Shown here: positions 26,414-36,472 of the stretch, in pieces
Numbering within the stretch: the stretch's first letter is position 1
Layout: each line of letters starts with the position of its first letter
Source: Segatella copri DSM 18205
GTDB lineage: Bacteria > Bacteroidota > Bacteroidia > Bacteroidales > Bacteroidaceae
Length of the DNA: 64,000 nt
Direction of reading: 5' to 3'
Assembly: GCF_025151535.1 (NCBI RefSeq)
Contig: NZ_CP102288.1
Coordinates: forward strand, 2,613,501-2,677,500
The notes under the pieces: generated by a model
Databases searched by the model: none
Told to the model about the DNA's origin: nothing
What the model saw: the letters and a program-made list of their open reading frames with translations, nothing else
Program-made: the position numbers and the translations under genes

Positions 26414-27715
26414 TTACTTAACGGTAATCAAGAAGTAGTTCTTCTTACCTTTCTGAACCAAAAGATACTTACCGTCAATCAGGTCATCAGCAGTTACAAC
26501 CTGATCGAAAGCAGCGAGTTTCTCCTTGTTGAGTGAAACGCCACCACCCTTAACGAGCTTGCGCATCTCGCTCTTGCTTGGGAAAATCTGCATGCCCTCC
26601 TGATTGAAGAGATCTACAGCAGTTCCACCGAGCAGGTTCTTGTCGAGGTCGTAGTGAGGAACATTAGCGAATACATCATTCAATGTAGCCTCATCGAGCT
26701 GCGCCAAGTTCTCCTTGGTTGCCTTACCGAAGAGGATGTTGCTGGCTGCGATAGCCATATCCAAATCCTCCTGAGAATGAACCATTATGGTAACCTCCTC
26801 AGCCAAACGCTTCTGAAGTACACGGCGGCCTGGGTCCTGCTTGTGCTCCTCTACGAGAGCATCAATAGTCTCCTTATCGAGGTCGGTAAAGATCTTGATA
26901 TACTTCTCTGCGTCGTCATCGCTTACGTTCAACCAGAACTGGTAGAAAGCGTAAGGAGTAGTGCGGTTACGGTCCAACCAGATGTTACCGCTCTCTGTCT
27001 TACCGAACTTCTTACCGTCTGCCTTGGTAATCAATGGGCAAGTGAGGCAGAAGCACTCTGCATCGTTACCCAATGTACGGTGAATCAGCTCAGTACCGGT
27101 AGTCATGTTACCCCACTGGTCGTTACCACCCAACTGGAGACGAACACCATACTTCTCATACTGATAGAGGAAGTCGTAGCCCTGGAGCAACTGATAGGTG
27201 AACTCAGTGAAAGACAAGCCGTCGCGAGCCTCACCGTTCAAGCGCTTCTGCACGCTATCCTTCGCCATCATGTAGTTTACAGTGATATGCTTACCAACCA
27301 CACGAGCGAAATCGAGGAAGGTGAAGTCCTTCATCCAGTCGTAGTTGTTCACCAACTCTGCCTTGTTAGGCTCATTGCCATCGAAGTCGAGGAACTTAGA
27401 TACCTGCTTCTTGATAGCTTCCTGGTTATGATAGAGAGTCTCTGAATCGAGAAGATTGCGCTCCTGGCTCTTGCCAGAAGGGTCGCCAATCATACCCGTG
27501 GCACCGCCGACGAGGAGATAAGGCTTATGGCCACAACGCTGCAAGTGGCGCAACATCATGATACCACAAAGGTGACCGATGTGCAGAGAGTCTGCAGTAG
27601 GGTCGGTTCCGAGATAGGCAGACACCATGTGGGTGTTGAGATATTCCTCAGTACCTGGCATTATCTGCGCCAGCATACCACGCCATTTCAATTCTTCAAC
27701 AAAATTTTTTGCCAT
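26414..27715 (-). CDS. tyrS: Tyrosyl-tRNA synthetase
   Basis: 433 residues, the bacterial TyrRS length. The class I motif HIGH is at 45-48 (SLHIGHLCG), the KMSKS loop appears as KFGKT (236-240), and the tyrosine-pocket segments [10 protein letters not shown] and GGNDQWGN are clear. The C-terminal S4-like domain ([24 protein letters not shown]) binds the tRNA. It is probably the last gene of the metK-to-tyrS operon, 63 bp after yidD. It charges tRNA-Tyr in the cytoplasm. Confidence 0.96.
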   Translation of the reverse strand: MAKNFVEELKWRGMLAQIMPGTEEYLNTHMVSAYLGTDPTADSLHIGHLCGIMMLRHLQRCGHKPYLLVGGATGMIGDPSGKSQERNLLDSETLYHNQEAIKKQVSKFLDFDGNEPNKAELVNNYDWMKDFTFLDFARVVGKHITVNYMMAKDSVQKRLNGEARDGLSFTEFTYQLLQGYDFLYQYEKYGVRLQLGGNDQWGNMTTGTELIHRTLGNDAECFCLTCPLITKADGKKFGKTESGNIWLDRNRTTPYAFYQFWLNVSDDDAEKYIKIFTDLDKETIDALVEEHKQDPGRRVLQKRLAEEVTIMVHSQEDLDMAIAASNILFGKATKENLAQLDEATLNDVFANVPHYDLDKNLLGGTAVDLFNQEGMQIFPSKSEMRKLVKGGGVSLNKEKLAAFDQVVTADDLIDGKYLLVQKGKKNYFLITVK

Positions 27716-27778
27716 AGAATATGATTTTTTATTATATTATATAATATGTATAAGGGGCCCAACAATACAGTCGGAAAC

Positions 27779-28033
27779 TTACGGTACGGGATCATAACCC
27801 GAACCACCCCAAGGATTGCATCTTAAGATGCGCCAAACAGCCAAAGCCAGTCCCTTAAAGGGACCATGCTTCAGGATGGCTTGTCTCGCATACTCTGAGC
27901 AAGTGGGCTGAAAGCGACAGGAAGGTGGCGTATAAGGAGTAATACACTTCTGATAAAACAATATCGGCAGTATAAGAATCCATACCAACACCTTTCTCAT
28001 GCCATGTGCTATCATAAAGAGAATCTTCATCAT
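27779..28033 (-). CDS. yidD: Membrane protein insertion efficiency factor YidD
   Basis: 84 residues, standard for the family. The hydrophobic or amphipathic N-terminus is followed by the diagnostic [15 protein letters not shown] and the ending GGSGYDPVP. YidD helps Sec/YidC-dependent insertion of membrane proteins. Its ATG overlaps the rnpA stop by 4 bp (ATGA), so translation is coupled. The rnpA-yidD pairing is conserved across bacteria. Confidence 0.93.
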   Translation of the reverse strand: MMKILFMIAHGMRKVLVWILILPILFYQKCITPYTPPSCRFQPTCSEYARQAILKHGPFKGLALAVWRILRCNPWGGSGYDPVP

Positions 28034-28473
28034 AAACTGCTCTCTTTCATAACTGTTTCAGATTGCATCTCCTTGATATTATCAACCAATCTTTCCAAAA
28101 GTTTAGTCATTTTGGTTGAAACCAGCTTTGAAGGCTGCAATTGTTCTGTTTGCCAAACAAAAGCCACAAGCAATTGTTTTCCAACATAATTCTGCATACA
28201 AGTCTCCAGCTCTTGTTTTTGATAACGAAAAGCTTCACGTATCTGTCGCTTTACCCGATTGCGTTTTACTGCGTGCTTAAAATAACGCTTTGATACACTG
28301 ATAAGAACTTGAACAGAAGGGGCTTGCTCATCTTTCTTGTCAACAAGAAGAAACACCATTCTCATTGGCCATGCCGTCATTGCTTTAGCACCACCTCCAA
28401 AGAGCTGTTCTATAAGTGTCAGTTTACATAGATGCTCTTTCTTTCCGAATGTTTTATTTCTGTCTGTTGACAT
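28030..28473 (-). CDS. rnpA: Ribonuclease P protein component
   Basis: 147 residues. The conserved basic motif [13 protein letters not shown] and the upstream [30 protein letters not shown] identify the RnpA fold, here with a somewhat long C-terminal tail. It binds RNase P RNA and helps remove tRNA 5' leaders. The RNase P RNA gene was not found in this window. It overlaps yidD and lies 21 bp after hemD. It is usually next to rpmH and dnaA in other phyla but not here. Confidence 0.92.
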   Translation of the reverse strand: MSTDRNKTFGKKEHLCKLTLIEQLFGGGAKAMTAWPMRMVFLLVDKKDEQAPSVQVLISVSKRYFKHAVKRNRVKRQIREAFRYQKQELETCMQNYVGKQLLVAFVWQTEQLQPSKLVSTKMTKLLERLVDNIKEMQSETVMKESSL

Positions 28474-28494
28474 ATCTATTCTATTAAATATTTC

Positions 28495-29244
28495 CTATTT
28501 ATTATGACGTTTCAGATAATCTGCCAAGGCACCTGTCATAGATGGAAAAGCTTTATTAGGAGCCTCCAGATCAAGGCGTAAGCCCTCTTCTTCAACCGTT
28601 TTTGCTGTAGCAGGACCAAAAGCGCCAACAGCGATATTCCCTTGTTCAAAATTAGGGAAATTCTTCTTCAGAGCCTTTACACCTGTTGGGCTAAAGAAAA
28701 GCATCATATCATAATCGAAGTTCTTGATTTCCTCTTCTGAGAAATCATTGCTTACAGTACGATACATTACACATTCTGTATGATTGAGTTTTTTCTCATC
28801 AAGCAAGTTGGCAATATCATCATTATGAACACTGCTTAATGGTACCAGATATTTCTCGGTTTTATGTCGAGCCATCTGTCCCATCAACCCATCAATTTTA
28901 CCTGTATCACCAAAGAACACCTTACGCTTGCGATACTGAACATACTTTTGGATGTAGAGAGCGATAGTCTCTATCACACAGAAATATTTCATATCTTCAG
29001 GAATTGTGATACGCATCTCCTTAGCTAATTTAAAGTAGTTGTCTACTGCATGACGAGATGTAAATACGACAGCAGTATAGTCAAGCAAATTTATTTTCTG
29101 CTGACGGAATTCTTTAGAAGAGAGTCCCTCTACCTTAAAGAATGGACGGAACACGCATTCTACTCCATATTGAGCCTGGATATCGAAGTAAGGAGACTTC
29201 TCACTTGCAGGTTTTGGCTGAGAAACTAAAATTTTCTTTATCAT
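28495..29244 (-). CDS. hemD: Uroporphyrinogen-III synthase
   Basis: 249 residues. The bilobed HemD pattern is seen in the opening KKILVSQPKPASEKSPYFD, the middle AVVFTSRHAVDNYF, and the C-terminal lobe FFSPTGVKALKKNFP and GNIAVGAFGPATAKTVEEEGL. It cyclises hydroxymethylbilane in haem and corrin synthesis. Sequence conservation in this family is low, so the call also rests on context: DUF4271-hemD-rnpA-yidD is a common order in Bacteroidales. No other haem gene is nearby. Confidence 0.85.
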   Translation of the reverse strand: MIKKILVSQPKPASEKSPYFDIQAQYGVECVFRPFFKVEGLSSKEFRQQKINLLDYTAVVFTSRHAVDNYFKLAKEMRITIPEDMKYFCVIETIALYIQKYVQYRKRKVFFGDTGKIDGLMGQMARHKTEKYLVPLSSVHNDDIANLLDEKKLNHTECVMYRTVSNDFSEEEIKNFDYDMMLFFSPTGVKALKKNFPNFEQGNIAVGAFGPATAKTVEEEGLRLDLEAPNKAFPSMTGALADYLKRHNK

Positions 29245-29250
29245 TTTGTC

Positions 29251-30276
29251 TTAAAAGTTTATTTTCAAATAATGACTGATTAACACAAGTCCACCCCAAA
29301 GAGCGAACAAGGGTATCACTTCAAGGGCACAAAAGTACAAAAATATTTGCAGAAACACGCCATTTCTTCTAAAAAAGATAATGTAAGCCTTCAAAAAAGC
29401 CAATAATTTAACTAATCCAAGGATAGTCAACGTGTATATCACTGCTATTTGCAATGGAAAATCGAAATACGACAAAAGCATCACCATCGGGAACAAGGCC
29501 ACTCCTTGACATGATATAAGGAACAAGTATGCCTTGAGCCATTGTACATTTTTTTTCTTTTCAAAGAATAGCCAACCAGAAATCACATAGAGGAACGCCT
29601 TCAACAAGAAATAGCCCCCCATACAACCAGCATATATACTGATTACCTGATATTGGTCTACGATAAACGTATCGCTGATAGATGCTTTCGAATAAATGAA
29701 ATACCCGATTGCCAGCAAAAGACAGGTCTGCAACACGAAGAAGAACTGGTATCTTACTTCAGAACTGGTCTCCGTCACCTCTGTTGTACCGATGCGTGGA
29801 GTACGGAAGAAGGTTTTTGCCTGGCGTATAACAAAATGCTTAGATTTAGAGAATGCTATACAAGCCAAGAGAAAACAGACCAACAGCAATGAAGTAATAA
29901 AGCTATCACCAGCTACCGTATAGGGAACAGGATCACCTGCCACCCCTAAGCGTCCACCCTTTAATTCCGGATGAAACAGAGAATCTTTTGAAAAGAATGA
30001 CTCACGATAATATTGTGGCAAACTTACATCCCTAAAACTCTTACCTGCCTTATGTCCTGGCAAGTGTAATGTATCCGGCATCTCGCTCCAATGAATCTCA
30101 CTGGGCTTGATATGTGCCCTAATCATGGAGTCCTGCTGAGCTGGCGTTGCATTCTTAGGCAGCCAGCTCAACACCTCTTTGGGTGTGAGCTGGCTGCTAT
30201 GTTGCCTGAGCACTTGCTGTTGCGATTCAGCCTCAAGTGCGGCATCTGTCTGTATCGAATCTGCCTGTTGCACCAT
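29251..30276 (-). CDS. DUF4271-domain membrane protein
   Basis: 341 residues. A polar, glutamine-rich N-terminal part (about 1-125) is followed by seven or so hydrophobic helices (FITSLLLVCFLLACIAF, VLQTCLLLAIGYFIYS, AGCMGGYFLLKAFLYVISGWLFF, GVALFPMVMLLSYF, IAVIYTLTILGLVKLLAF, IFLYFCALEVIPLFALWGGLVLISHYL), which is the DUF4271 pattern. The function is unknown. It lies 3 bp after metK and 6 bp before hemD, so it is firmly inside the operon. A role in envelope or protein insertion is possible from context only. Confidence 0.85.
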   Translation of the reverse strand: MVQQADSIQTDAALEAESQQQVLRQHSSQLTPKEVLSWLPKNATPAQQDSMIRAHIKPSEIHWSEMPDTLHLPGHKAGKSFRDVSLPQYYRESFFSKDSLFHPELKGGRLGVAGDPVPYTVAGDSFITSLLLVCFLLACIAFSKSKHFVIRQAKTFFRTPRIGTTEVTETSSEVRYQFFFVLQTCLLLAIGYFIYSKASISDTFIVDQYQVISIYAGCMGGYFLLKAFLYVISGWLFFEKKKNVQWLKAYLFLISCQGVALFPMVMLLSYFDFPLQIAVIYTLTILGLVKLLAFLKAYIIFFRRNGVFLQIFLYFCALEVIPLFALWGGLVLISHYLKINF

Positions 30277-30279
30277 TCC

Positions 30280-31554
30280 TTAAAGTCCGAAAACTTTCTT
30301 GATTTCGTCTACCTTATCTAATTTTTCCCATGTAAAGAGTTCTACCTTCACAGTTTTAGCCTCATGATATCGGCTGGTGAAGGTTTTCTCTACTATCTCA
30401 TTCTTACGTCCCATGTGTCCATATGCCGCAGTTTCCTGGAACATTGGCTGGCGCAATTTCAACTGGCGCTCGATTGCTTTAGGACGAAGATCAAACATTT
30501 CTGCAATTTTCTTTGCAATCTCGCCGTCAGTCATATTCACATGGCTTCTACCGTAAGTATTTACATAGATACTAACCGGTTCTGCCACACCGATAGCATA
30601 ACTTACCTGAACCAACATTTCATCTGCAACGCCGGCAGCAACCATATTCTTTGCAATATAACGGGCAGCATAAGCAGCCGAACGGTCAACCTTACTGCTA
30701 TCCTTTCCTGAGAAAGCACCACCACCATGAGCGCCCTTACCTCCATAAGTATCTACAATGATCTTACGACCGGTAAGCCCTGTATCTCCATGAGGACCAC
30801 CAATCACGAACTTACCTGTAGGGTTTACGAAGTACTTGATGTCATCATTGAAGAGAGCCAACACCTTATCACTCAGGTGAGTCTTTACTCTTGGAATCAG
30901 GATATTGATTACATCCTCACGAATCTTTGCCAGCATAGCATCATCATCGTCCTCACCATTTGCCTTCTTGATGAAATCATCATGCTGGGTAGAAACTACG
31001 ATGGTATCGATGCGCTGTGGGATATTATCGTCTGAGTATTCGATAGTTACCTGGCTCTTAGAGTCAGGACGGAGATAAGTCATCACCTTGCCCTCCTTGC
31101 GGATATCTGCAAGTACACGCATGATGAGCTGAGCCAAGTCGAGTGATACCGGCATATAATTTTCGGTTTCCGTTGTAGCATAACCGAACATCATACCCTG
31201 GTCGCCTGCACCCTGATTCTCATCCTCCTCACGACTTACACCGCGGTTAATATCATCGCTCTGTTCATGAATAGCAGTAAGCACACCACAAGAGTCGCCG
31301 TCAAACTGATATTCGCTCTTGGTATAACCGATTTTCTTGATAGTCTTGCGGGCAATGGTCTGCAAATCAACATAAACGTTAGAGCGAACCTCACCCATGA
31401 TTACTACCTGACCAGTAGTACAAAAGGTTTCGATGGCGCAATGAGCGTGGTCATCGTAAGCCAAAAACTGGTCAAGCAATGCATCTGAAATCTGATCAGC
31501 CACTTTATCTGGATGTCCTTCAGAAACTGATTCTGATGAAAAAAAATATGCCAT
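30280..31554 (-). CDS. metK: S-adenosylmethionine synthetase
   Basis: 424 residues, with the modest extra length usual in Bacteroidetes. Motifs: [18 protein letters not shown] near the start, the signature [12 protein letters not shown] (115-126), and the glycine-rich [19 protein letters not shown]. It makes SAM from methionine and ATP in the cytoplasm. It is the first gene of the leftward operon ending with tyrS, with a -7 box about 50 bp upstream. The short leader has no space for a SAM riboswitch and none is seen. Confidence 0.96.
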   Translation of the reverse strand: MAYFFSSESVSEGHPDKVADQISDALLDQFLAYDDHAHCAIETFCTTGQVVIMGEVRSNVYVDLQTIARKTIKKIGYTKSEYQFDGDSCGVLTAIHEQSDDINRGVSREEDENQGAGDQGMMFGYATTETENYMPVSLDLAQLIMRVLADIRKEGKVMTYLRPDSKSQVTIEYSDDNIPQRIDTIVVSTQHDDFIKKANGEDDDDAMLAKIREDVINILIPRVKTHLSDKVLALFNDDIKYFVNPTGKFVIGGPHGDTGLTGRKIIVDTYGGKGAHGGGAFSGKDSSKVDRSAAYAARYIAKNMVAAGVADEMLVQVSYAIGVAEPVSIYVNTYGRSHVNMTDGEIAKKIAEMFDLRPKAIERQLKLRQPMFQETAAYGHMGRKNEIVEKTFTSRYHEAKTVKVELFTWEKLDKVDEIKKVFGL

Positions 31555-31605
31555 ATTTTCTTACTTTATTTCTATTAATTATTGATATTCATTATTTTGC
31601 GGCTG

Positions 31606-31613
31606 CAAAGTTA
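31606..31613 (-). promoter_or_regulatory. -7 box of the metK operon
   Basis: TAACTTTG on the minus strand followed by CAGCCG. No clear -33 element. Confidence 0.6.
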
Positions 31614-31671
31614 CTCATATTTTTTCAGATTTTGTCATATTCCTATATAAAAAACGTCAATTCCTTGTGCT

Positions 31672-32628
31672 TTATCTGTTATTCGGGCATCTTTTGTCTG
31701 TTTTATCAGAATCAAGCACTTGGTTTTCTTCACTATATTTGATATTTCGAGGATGATGTTCCAAGATAGCTCTGCGCAAATCTGAAGTTTCAAGATGAGT
31801 ATAAATCTCTGTGGTTCCAATATCTTCATGCCCCAACAAGGCCTGAATTACCCTCAGATCGGCTCCACCTTTCAACAAGGCTGTAGCAAAACTATGGCGT
31901 AAAGTATGAGGAGAAATGGTTTTCTTGATTCCTGCATCATAAGCCGCATTTTTTATCATGATAAGTATCATATTGCGTGTGAGATGAGCACCTCTACGAT
32001 TCAAGAAGACATAGTCTTCCTCACCTGGCTTGATTGTCATCAGATTCCGGTCTATATACCAAAGATTGATTTCTTTCAGAGCCTTACCAGAAATAGGAAC
32101 GATGCGTTCCTTGTTACCTTTACCTATGACCCTAATAAACTTTTCTTCTTCAAACACATCGCTTTTCTTTAGATTCACAAGTTCCGAAACGCGAAGGCCA
32201 CAGGAGAACAGGATTTCTATAATCGCCTTATTACGCTGTCCCTCCCATTTTTCCAAATCGATAGCCGCTTCAAGCATGTCAACCTCTTCTACAGATAAAT
32301 ACTCCGGCAAATGCTTTCCTATTTGGGGAGAAACCAGCAATTCGGTCGGATCGTCTTTTATATAATCATCAAGCACCAGATACCGGTAGAAAGAACGGAT
32401 TCCGCTCAAAATCCGAGCTTGTGAACGAGCAGAAACACCACGATCATGCAAACTTGCAGAAAAATTCTCCAAGTCTTCCAATTTCATTTCCGTCAGCACC
32501 AAATTGTTCTTATCAGCATACTCCAAGAGAAAATTCAAGTCATGGTAATAGGCATCCAACGTATTTTTGGAGAAATTACGCCCCAACTTGAGGTATCTCA
32601 TATAGTTCTTTATAATTTCATTCCTCAT
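31672..32628 (-). CDS. xerD: Site-specific tyrosine recombinase XerD-like
   Basis: 318 residues, close to XerC/XerD length. The N-terminal SAM-like core-binding domain (about 1-100) precedes the catalytic domain with Arg146 (CGLRVSEL), Lys170, HTLRH (His241, Arg244), GHEDI (His267) and the nucleophile Tyr276 (TTEIYTH). Chromosome-dimer resolution at dif is the family's main role, and other chromosomal tyrosine recombinases look alike. The single housekeeping context and full motif set favour Xer over a mobile-element integrase. It diverges from aroQ, whose -33 element starts 3 bp from this start codon. Confidence 0.85.
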   Translation of the reverse strand: MRNEIIKNYMRYLKLGRNFSKNTLDAYYHDLNFLLEYADKNNLVLTEMKLEDLENFSASLHDRGVSARSQARILSGIRSFYRYLVLDDYIKDDPTELLVSPQIGKHLPEYLSVEEVDMLEAAIDLEKWEGQRNKAIIEILFSCGLRVSELVNLKKSDVFEEEKFIRVIGKGNKERIVPISGKALKEINLWYIDRNLMTIKPGEEDYVFLNRRGAHLTRNMILIMIKNAAYDAGIKKTISPHTLRHSFATALLKGGADLRVIQALLGHEDIGTTEIYTHLETSDLRRAILEHHPRNIKYSEENQVLDSDKTDKRCPNNR

Positions 32629-32630
32629 TT

Positions 32631-32662
32631 TTTGTCTGTTTCCTTAATTTATTGTATCTTTG
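32631..32662 (+). promoter_or_regulatory. Promoter of aroQ
   Basis: TTTG, 20-bp spacer, TATCTTTG. The leader is about 85 nt. The element abuts the divergent xerD start. Confidence 0.7.
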
Positions 32663-32752
32663 CATCGTCTTTGCATAAGACAGGAGAGTACAAAAGATCT
32701 CTGCCGCAAAGATACGAAAAAAATATGGATTACGATTAAAAATCAAGTAAAT

Positions 32753-33187
32753 ATGAAGATACAAATTATTAATGGTCCAAACTTGAACCTTCTTGGTGTA
32801 AGAGAACCCGGTATTTATGGTAGCAATTCTTTCGAGAGTTATCTGCCTAAGCTGAAAGCGAAATTCCCTGATATTGAGATAGAGTACTTTCAGAGCAACA
32901 TTGAAGGCGAGTTAATCAACAAGCTGCAGGAAGTAGGTTTTTCCTATGATGGTGTAGTACTCAATGCTGGCGCCTATACTCATACCAGCATCGCCTTGCA
33001 GGATTGTATTCGCAGTTTGAAATGCCCTTGCGTTGAAGTACACATCTCTAATGTGCATAAACGTGAAGAGTTCCGCCATCATTCATATATTTCCTGTGCT
33101 TGCCTGGGCGTAATCTGCGGTTTCGGTCTGGCTTCTTACGAACTTGCCATTTCAGGAATCTTAGCACAGAAAGAAACAGAAGAGTAA
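32753..33187 (+). CDS. aroQ: 3-dehydroquinate dehydratase, type II
   Basis: 144 residues from the ATG that starts MKIQIINGPNLNLLG. An in-frame extension upstream runs through the promoter region and is rejected. Active-site features: Tyr22 in REPGIYG, NAGAYTHTS (71-79) and HISNVHKRE (97-105) with the catalytic histidine. It converts 3-dehydroquinate to 3-dehydroshikimate in the shikimate pathway as a dodecamer in the family. An O-methyltransferase gene follows after 29 bp and is probably co-transcribed. Confidence 0.95.
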   Translation: MKIQIINGPNLNLLGVREPGIYGSNSFESYLPKLKAKFPDIEIEYFQSNIEGELINKLQEVGFSYDGVVLNAGAYTHTSIALQDCIRSLKCPCVEVHISNVHKREEFRHHSYISCACLGVICGFGLASYELAISGILAQKETEE

Positions 33188-33216
33188 GATTTCCGTTACT
33201 CTAAATCTATCAGATT

Positions 33217-33855
33217 ATGACAGAGACTGAACTCATAGACAAATATATCTGCCAGCATATAGAGCCTGAAGGCGATTATCTGTATCGTCTTTACCGCGCC
33301 ACCAATATACATACTATCCATGGACGTATGGCTAGCGGCCATATTCAGGGCAGACTTCTCAAGATGCTTGTAGAGATGATTCGCCCGAAGAATATTCTGG
33401 AAGTAGGCACATTTAGTGGATATAGTGCTATCTGCCTGGCCCAGGGATTGCAGGAAGGTGGAAAACTCTACACTTTCGAAATCAATGATGAGATGGAAGA
33501 TTTTACCCGTCCCTGGATAGAAGGTTCGAATGTTGCCGACAAGATTGACTTCCGCATCGGTGATGCCAACATAGAAGCGCCCCAACTAGGCGTAAAATTC
33601 GATATGGCTTTTGTTGATGGCGATAAGCGTACCTATATAGAAACGTATGAAATGGTTATGAGCATCCTGAACCCTGGAGGCTACATCCTTGCAGACAATA
33701 CTCTTTGGGATGGTCACGTCATCGATCCTGCCTACGACCGAGACCACCAGACTCAAGGCATTCGGGCTTTCAATGATTTAATAGCAAAAGATCCTAGGGT
33801 AGAGGTTGTTATCTTACCACTACGCGATGGTCTTACACTCATCAGGAAAAAATAA
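33217..33855 (+). CDS. Class I SAM-dependent O-methyltransferase (caffeoyl-CoA type)
   Basis: 212 residues. The SAM motif I is EVGTFSGYSAICLAQGL, motif II-like LYTFEINDE follows, and DMAFVDGDKRTY and GGYILADNTLWDGHV match the metal-dependent O-methyltransferase_3 family. The aspartates in VDGD and ADN would bind the divalent metal. The substrate is unknown; bacterial members methylate phenolic or tRNA-linked hydroxyls. It lies just after aroQ and ends at a strong terminator. Confidence 0.88.
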   Translation: MTETELIDKYICQHIEPEGDYLYRLYRATNIHTIHGRMASGHIQGRLLKMLVEMIRPKNILEVGTFSGYSAICLAQGLQEGGKLYTFEINDEMEDFTRPWIEGSNVADKIDFRIGDANIEAPQLGVKFDMAFVDGDKRTYIETYEMVMSILNPGGYILADNTLWDGHVIDPAYDRDHQTQGIRAFNDLIAKDPRVEVVILPLRDGLTLIRKK

Positions 33856-33873
33856 AAAATCAATTAGAACAAG

Positions 33874-33917
33874 AAATGGCATGAATCCCCCATGAAAGAT
33901 TCATGCCATTTCTTTTA
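33874..33917. terminator. Terminator between the O-methyltransferase and the FtsX-type permease
   Basis: Perfect stem AAATGGCATGAATC/GATTCATGCCATTT with a T-rich tail. It serves the two convergent transcripts. Confidence 0.85.
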
Positions 33918-33952
33918 GTATATGCACCCAAGTATAAGAAATTATGTAGGTT

Positions 33953-35182
33953 TTAACTCAACAGCCTTTTACTCAGCGCTCTTACTGGATACCATACAGC
34001 AAGCCAACCTACAGCAATTACAGTAACGAAGATAATGGCAACATCTGAGTAATGGACACTTACCGGATAAGCATCAACAATAAAGGAGCCTTCAGAATCT
34101 CCCAGACGTACAAATCCATATTGCTGCTGCAAAAAGCAGAGGAGCAAGCCCAATCCAATACCGATAACAGCACCTATCACAGCTATCATTCTACCTTCAA
34201 AAAGAAATACTCTGGTAATCTGCTTATCGTTAGCTCCAAGATTACGAAGAGTCACTACATCATTTTTCTTATCAATAATAAGCATAGAAAGCGACCCGAT
34301 GATATTGAAACATGCAACAACTAAGATAAAGGTCAGGAAGATATAAGCAATCATCTTCTCTATCGACATAATTTTAAAGGTATCTTCCTGTTGTTCAAAT
34401 CTGTCAAGCACTTTATATTTATTACCAGCTATCTGCTGCATCTCAGCCTTTACAGCATCCAGATTGCTACCTGGTTTCAAGCGTAATTCCAAATCAGAGA
34501 GCATACCTTGCTGTCCAAAGAGATTACGGGCAAATGAAATAGAAGTGATGATGTAGTTTTTATCATACTTAGCCTGTTTGACGGCAAAAAGTACGCCAGG
34601 AGAGTTGAGCGAGTCAACAACAAAGCCATCACCTGGGTTAGTCATATCCAGCTGTCCTTCCTTTTTAGGAGCATAGATTTTCAGGAAACCATCCCATTGT
34701 GCTCCTATGCCTAAATTCTGGGCAAGACGGATACCTACTGTTCCATATTCCAGATTGGCAGCATGCAAGGAGAAGGAGCCATCACCATATAAAATATCTG
34801 TAATATGAGAAAGTTCTGCAAAATTATCATCTACACCCTTGATTTTCACCATAGCCTGATGATCATTATAGATTGCAAGAGCTTGATCTTCTACGGTTTC
34901 TGTTGCAACATCTACCTGCGGCAAAAGACGAATCTTAGTAAGAATAGGATCATCTGCAGGTGCAGTCTTTCCCTCAACAGGCACAACCTTGAGTTGTGGG
35001 TCAAAACTCGTAAAGAGTGAAGCTACCAGGTCATGGAAGCCGTTAAAAACACTCAGAACGATGACCAGAGCCATCGTAGCTACCGCCACTCCTATTACAG
35101 AAATAGAACTGATGACGTTGATGACGTGCGTACTTTTCTTTGAGAAAAGATACCTGCGAGCTATAAAGAATGGGAAATTCAT
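33953..35182 (-). CDS. FtsX/LolC-family ABC transporter permease
   Basis: 409 residues. It has an N-terminal transmembrane helix (SSISVIGVAVATMALVIVLSVF) after the typical FIARRYLFSKKSTHVINVIS start, a large periplasmic MacB-like domain (about 50-265), then three C-terminal helices (IAYIFLTFILVVACFNIIGSL, MIAVIGAVIGIGLGLLLCF, VAIIFVTVIAVGWLAVWY). This is the LolC/E topology for lipoprotein release, though other FtsX-like roles are possible. No ATPase gene is adjacent. It is the last gene of the envelope operon, separated from rbfA by a stem-loop. Confidence 0.87.
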   Translation of the reverse strand: MNFPFFIARRYLFSKKSTHVINVISSISVIGVAVATMALVIVLSVFNGFHDLVASLFTSFDPQLKVVPVEGKTAPADDPILTKIRLLPQVDVATETVEDQALAIYNDHQAMVKIKGVDDNFAELSHITDILYGDGSFSLHAANLEYGTVGIRLAQNLGIGAQWDGFLKIYAPKKEGQLDMTNPGDGFVVDSLNSPGVLFAVKQAKYDKNYIITSISFARNLFGQQGMLSDLELRLKPGSNLDAVKAEMQQIAGNKYKVLDRFEQQEDTFKIMSIEKMIAYIFLTFILVVACFNIIGSLSMLIIDKKNDVVTLRNLGANDKQITRVFLFEGRMIAVIGAVIGIGLGLLLCFLQQQYGFVRLGDSEGSFIVDAYPVSVHYSDVAIIFVTVIAVGWLAVWYPVRALSKRLLS

Positions 35183-35215
35183 AATTCTATCTTACCTTAT
35201 TTATATAACAGTATA

Positions 35216-35244
35216 GGGAGTCAAGAATTGCCGTCTTAACTCCC
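35216..35244. other. Perfect stem-loop between rbfA and the permease gene
   Basis: An 11-bp stem GGGAGTCAAGA/TCTTAACTCCC (one G-T pair) has a 7-nt loop. On the minus strand there is no T-tract after it, so it may be an attenuator or RNA-processing site rather than a full terminator. A short AT-rich stretch with CTTACCTTATTTATAT follows before the permease start. Confidence 0.55.
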
Positions 35245-35268
35245 TTGTCTTTTTACTTCCTTACTCTT

Positions 35269-35604
35269 TTACTTTTTCAAGAGTTCATCAATGTGCTCCA
35301 AATAATCGAGACTATCATCAAGGAAGAAACGGAGTTCAGGAATAATACGTAACTGGTTTCTCACTTTTTTACCCAAGTCGAAACGGATCGTCTTCTCATT
35401 TGCATTGATATTCTTCAAAATCTCCTCTCCTTTTTCAGAAGGGAACACACTCAAGTAAGCAGTACAGATACTGAGATCTGGACTTACTCTAACCTTAGTA
35501 ACACTTACCATCACACCATGCATCATGCGGGTTTGTGACTGGAAGATAAGACTCAACTCCTTCTGGAGAAGTCTTGATATACGGTTTTGTCTTGTTTCTT
35601 GCAT
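35269..35604 (-). CDS. rbfA: Ribosome-binding factor A
   Basis: 111 residues, normal for RbfA. The opening QETRQNRISRLLQKELSLIFQ and the KH-like VSVTKVRVSPDLSICTAYLSVFP followed by RIIPELRFFLDDSLDYLEHID are typical. It binds the 30S subunit during 16S rRNA 5'-end maturation and cold adaptation. It lies 31 bp after murI and is probably co-transcribed with the envelope operon. Confidence 0.92.
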   Translation of the reverse strand: MQETRQNRISRLLQKELSLIFQSQTRMMHGVMVSVTKVRVSPDLSICTAYLSVFPSEKGEEILKNINANEKTIRFDLGKKVRNQLRIIPELRFFLDDSLDYLEHIDELLKK

Positions 35605-35635
35605 AACTATTAACTATAAATTATTAACTATAATA

Positions 35636-36472
35636 CTATTCAAGATCTACATGTGTAACCTCCACCTGTTCATGAAGGAAAATCTGTGCAGATTCCTTGA
35701 ATTTATCCTCACTCTCTGTTGTGAGATATCGGCAAGAGCCTGTTTTGGTTATCATCTGTTCCATCTGCGGATGGCGGTTCAGATAATCTTTCAGACTGTT
35801 TGCTACATATTGTCCTTGCGGAACCACTCTTACGCCATCAGGAAGATTCTTCACAATGCTGCTCATAAGAAGCGGATAATGCGTGCAACCCAAAATAATG
35901 GTATCAATATCAGCGTCCTTCAGCATCAGCTGGTCGATGCGTTTCTTTACGAAATAATCAGCTCCCGGACTATCTGCTTCATTGGCTTCCACGATGGCAG
36001 CCCAAAGCGGACAAGCCACGCCACTCACCTGAATCTCTGGCCAAAGTTTCGAAATTTCCATATTATAACTTTGGCTTTTAATAGTACCTTCTGTAGCCAG
36101 AAGTCCCACGTGATTACTCTTGGTAATAGTACCAATTACTTCGGCAGTAGGGCGGATAATACCCAGAACTCTTCTGCTGGGATCCAACTCAGGAATATCG
36201 CGCTGCTGCAAAGAACGTAGTGCTTTAGCCGAAGCCGTATTACATCCCAGGATAACGAGATGACACCCCATAGAGAAAAGTTTAAGCACAGCCTGGCGTG
36301 TGAACTTATAAACCACCTCAAACGAACGCGAGCCATAAGGAGCACGAGCGTTATCACCCAAGTACATATAATCATACTGAGGCATCGTCTGGCGCAACCC
36401 ATGCAGGATGGTCAGTCCGCCATAACCAGAATCAAAGACACCGATTGGTCCGGGATTAGAAGGCAACATCAT
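35636..36472 (-). CDS. murI: Glutamate racemase
   Basis: 278 residues. GVFDSGYGGLT lies at 11-21. The catalytic cysteines are Cys77 (GCNTASA) and Cys196 (GCTHYPLL). It makes D-glutamate for peptidoglycan. It begins four bases before the end of the third ompH gene (ATGA overlap), so translation is coupled. Its position after chaperone genes is the common Bacteroidales order and links outer-membrane assembly with wall synthesis. Confidence 0.95.
   Translation of the reverse strand: MMLPSNPGPIGVFDSGYGGLTILHGLRQTMPQYDYMYLGDNARAPYGSRSFEVVYKFTRQAVLKLFSMGCHLVILGCNTASAKALRSLQQRDIPELDPSRRVLGIIRPTAEVIGTITKSNHVGLLATEGTIKSQSYNMEISKLWPEIQVSGVACPLWAAIVEANEADSPGADYFVKKRIDQLMLKDADIDTIILGCTHYPLLMSSIVKNLPDGVRVVPQGQYVANSLKDYLNRHPQMEQMITKTGSCRYLTTESEDKFKESAQIFLHEQVEVTHVDLE

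Noticed and set aside
31555..31671. SAM riboswitch before metK
   Set aside because: The leader from the -7 box to the ATG is only about 45-50 nt and shows no SAM-aptamer features.
31672..32628. Tyrosine recombinase as a mobile-element integrase
   Set aside because: Length, motifs and housekeeping neighbours fit XerD. No att-like repeats, phage genes or conjugation genes are nearby.
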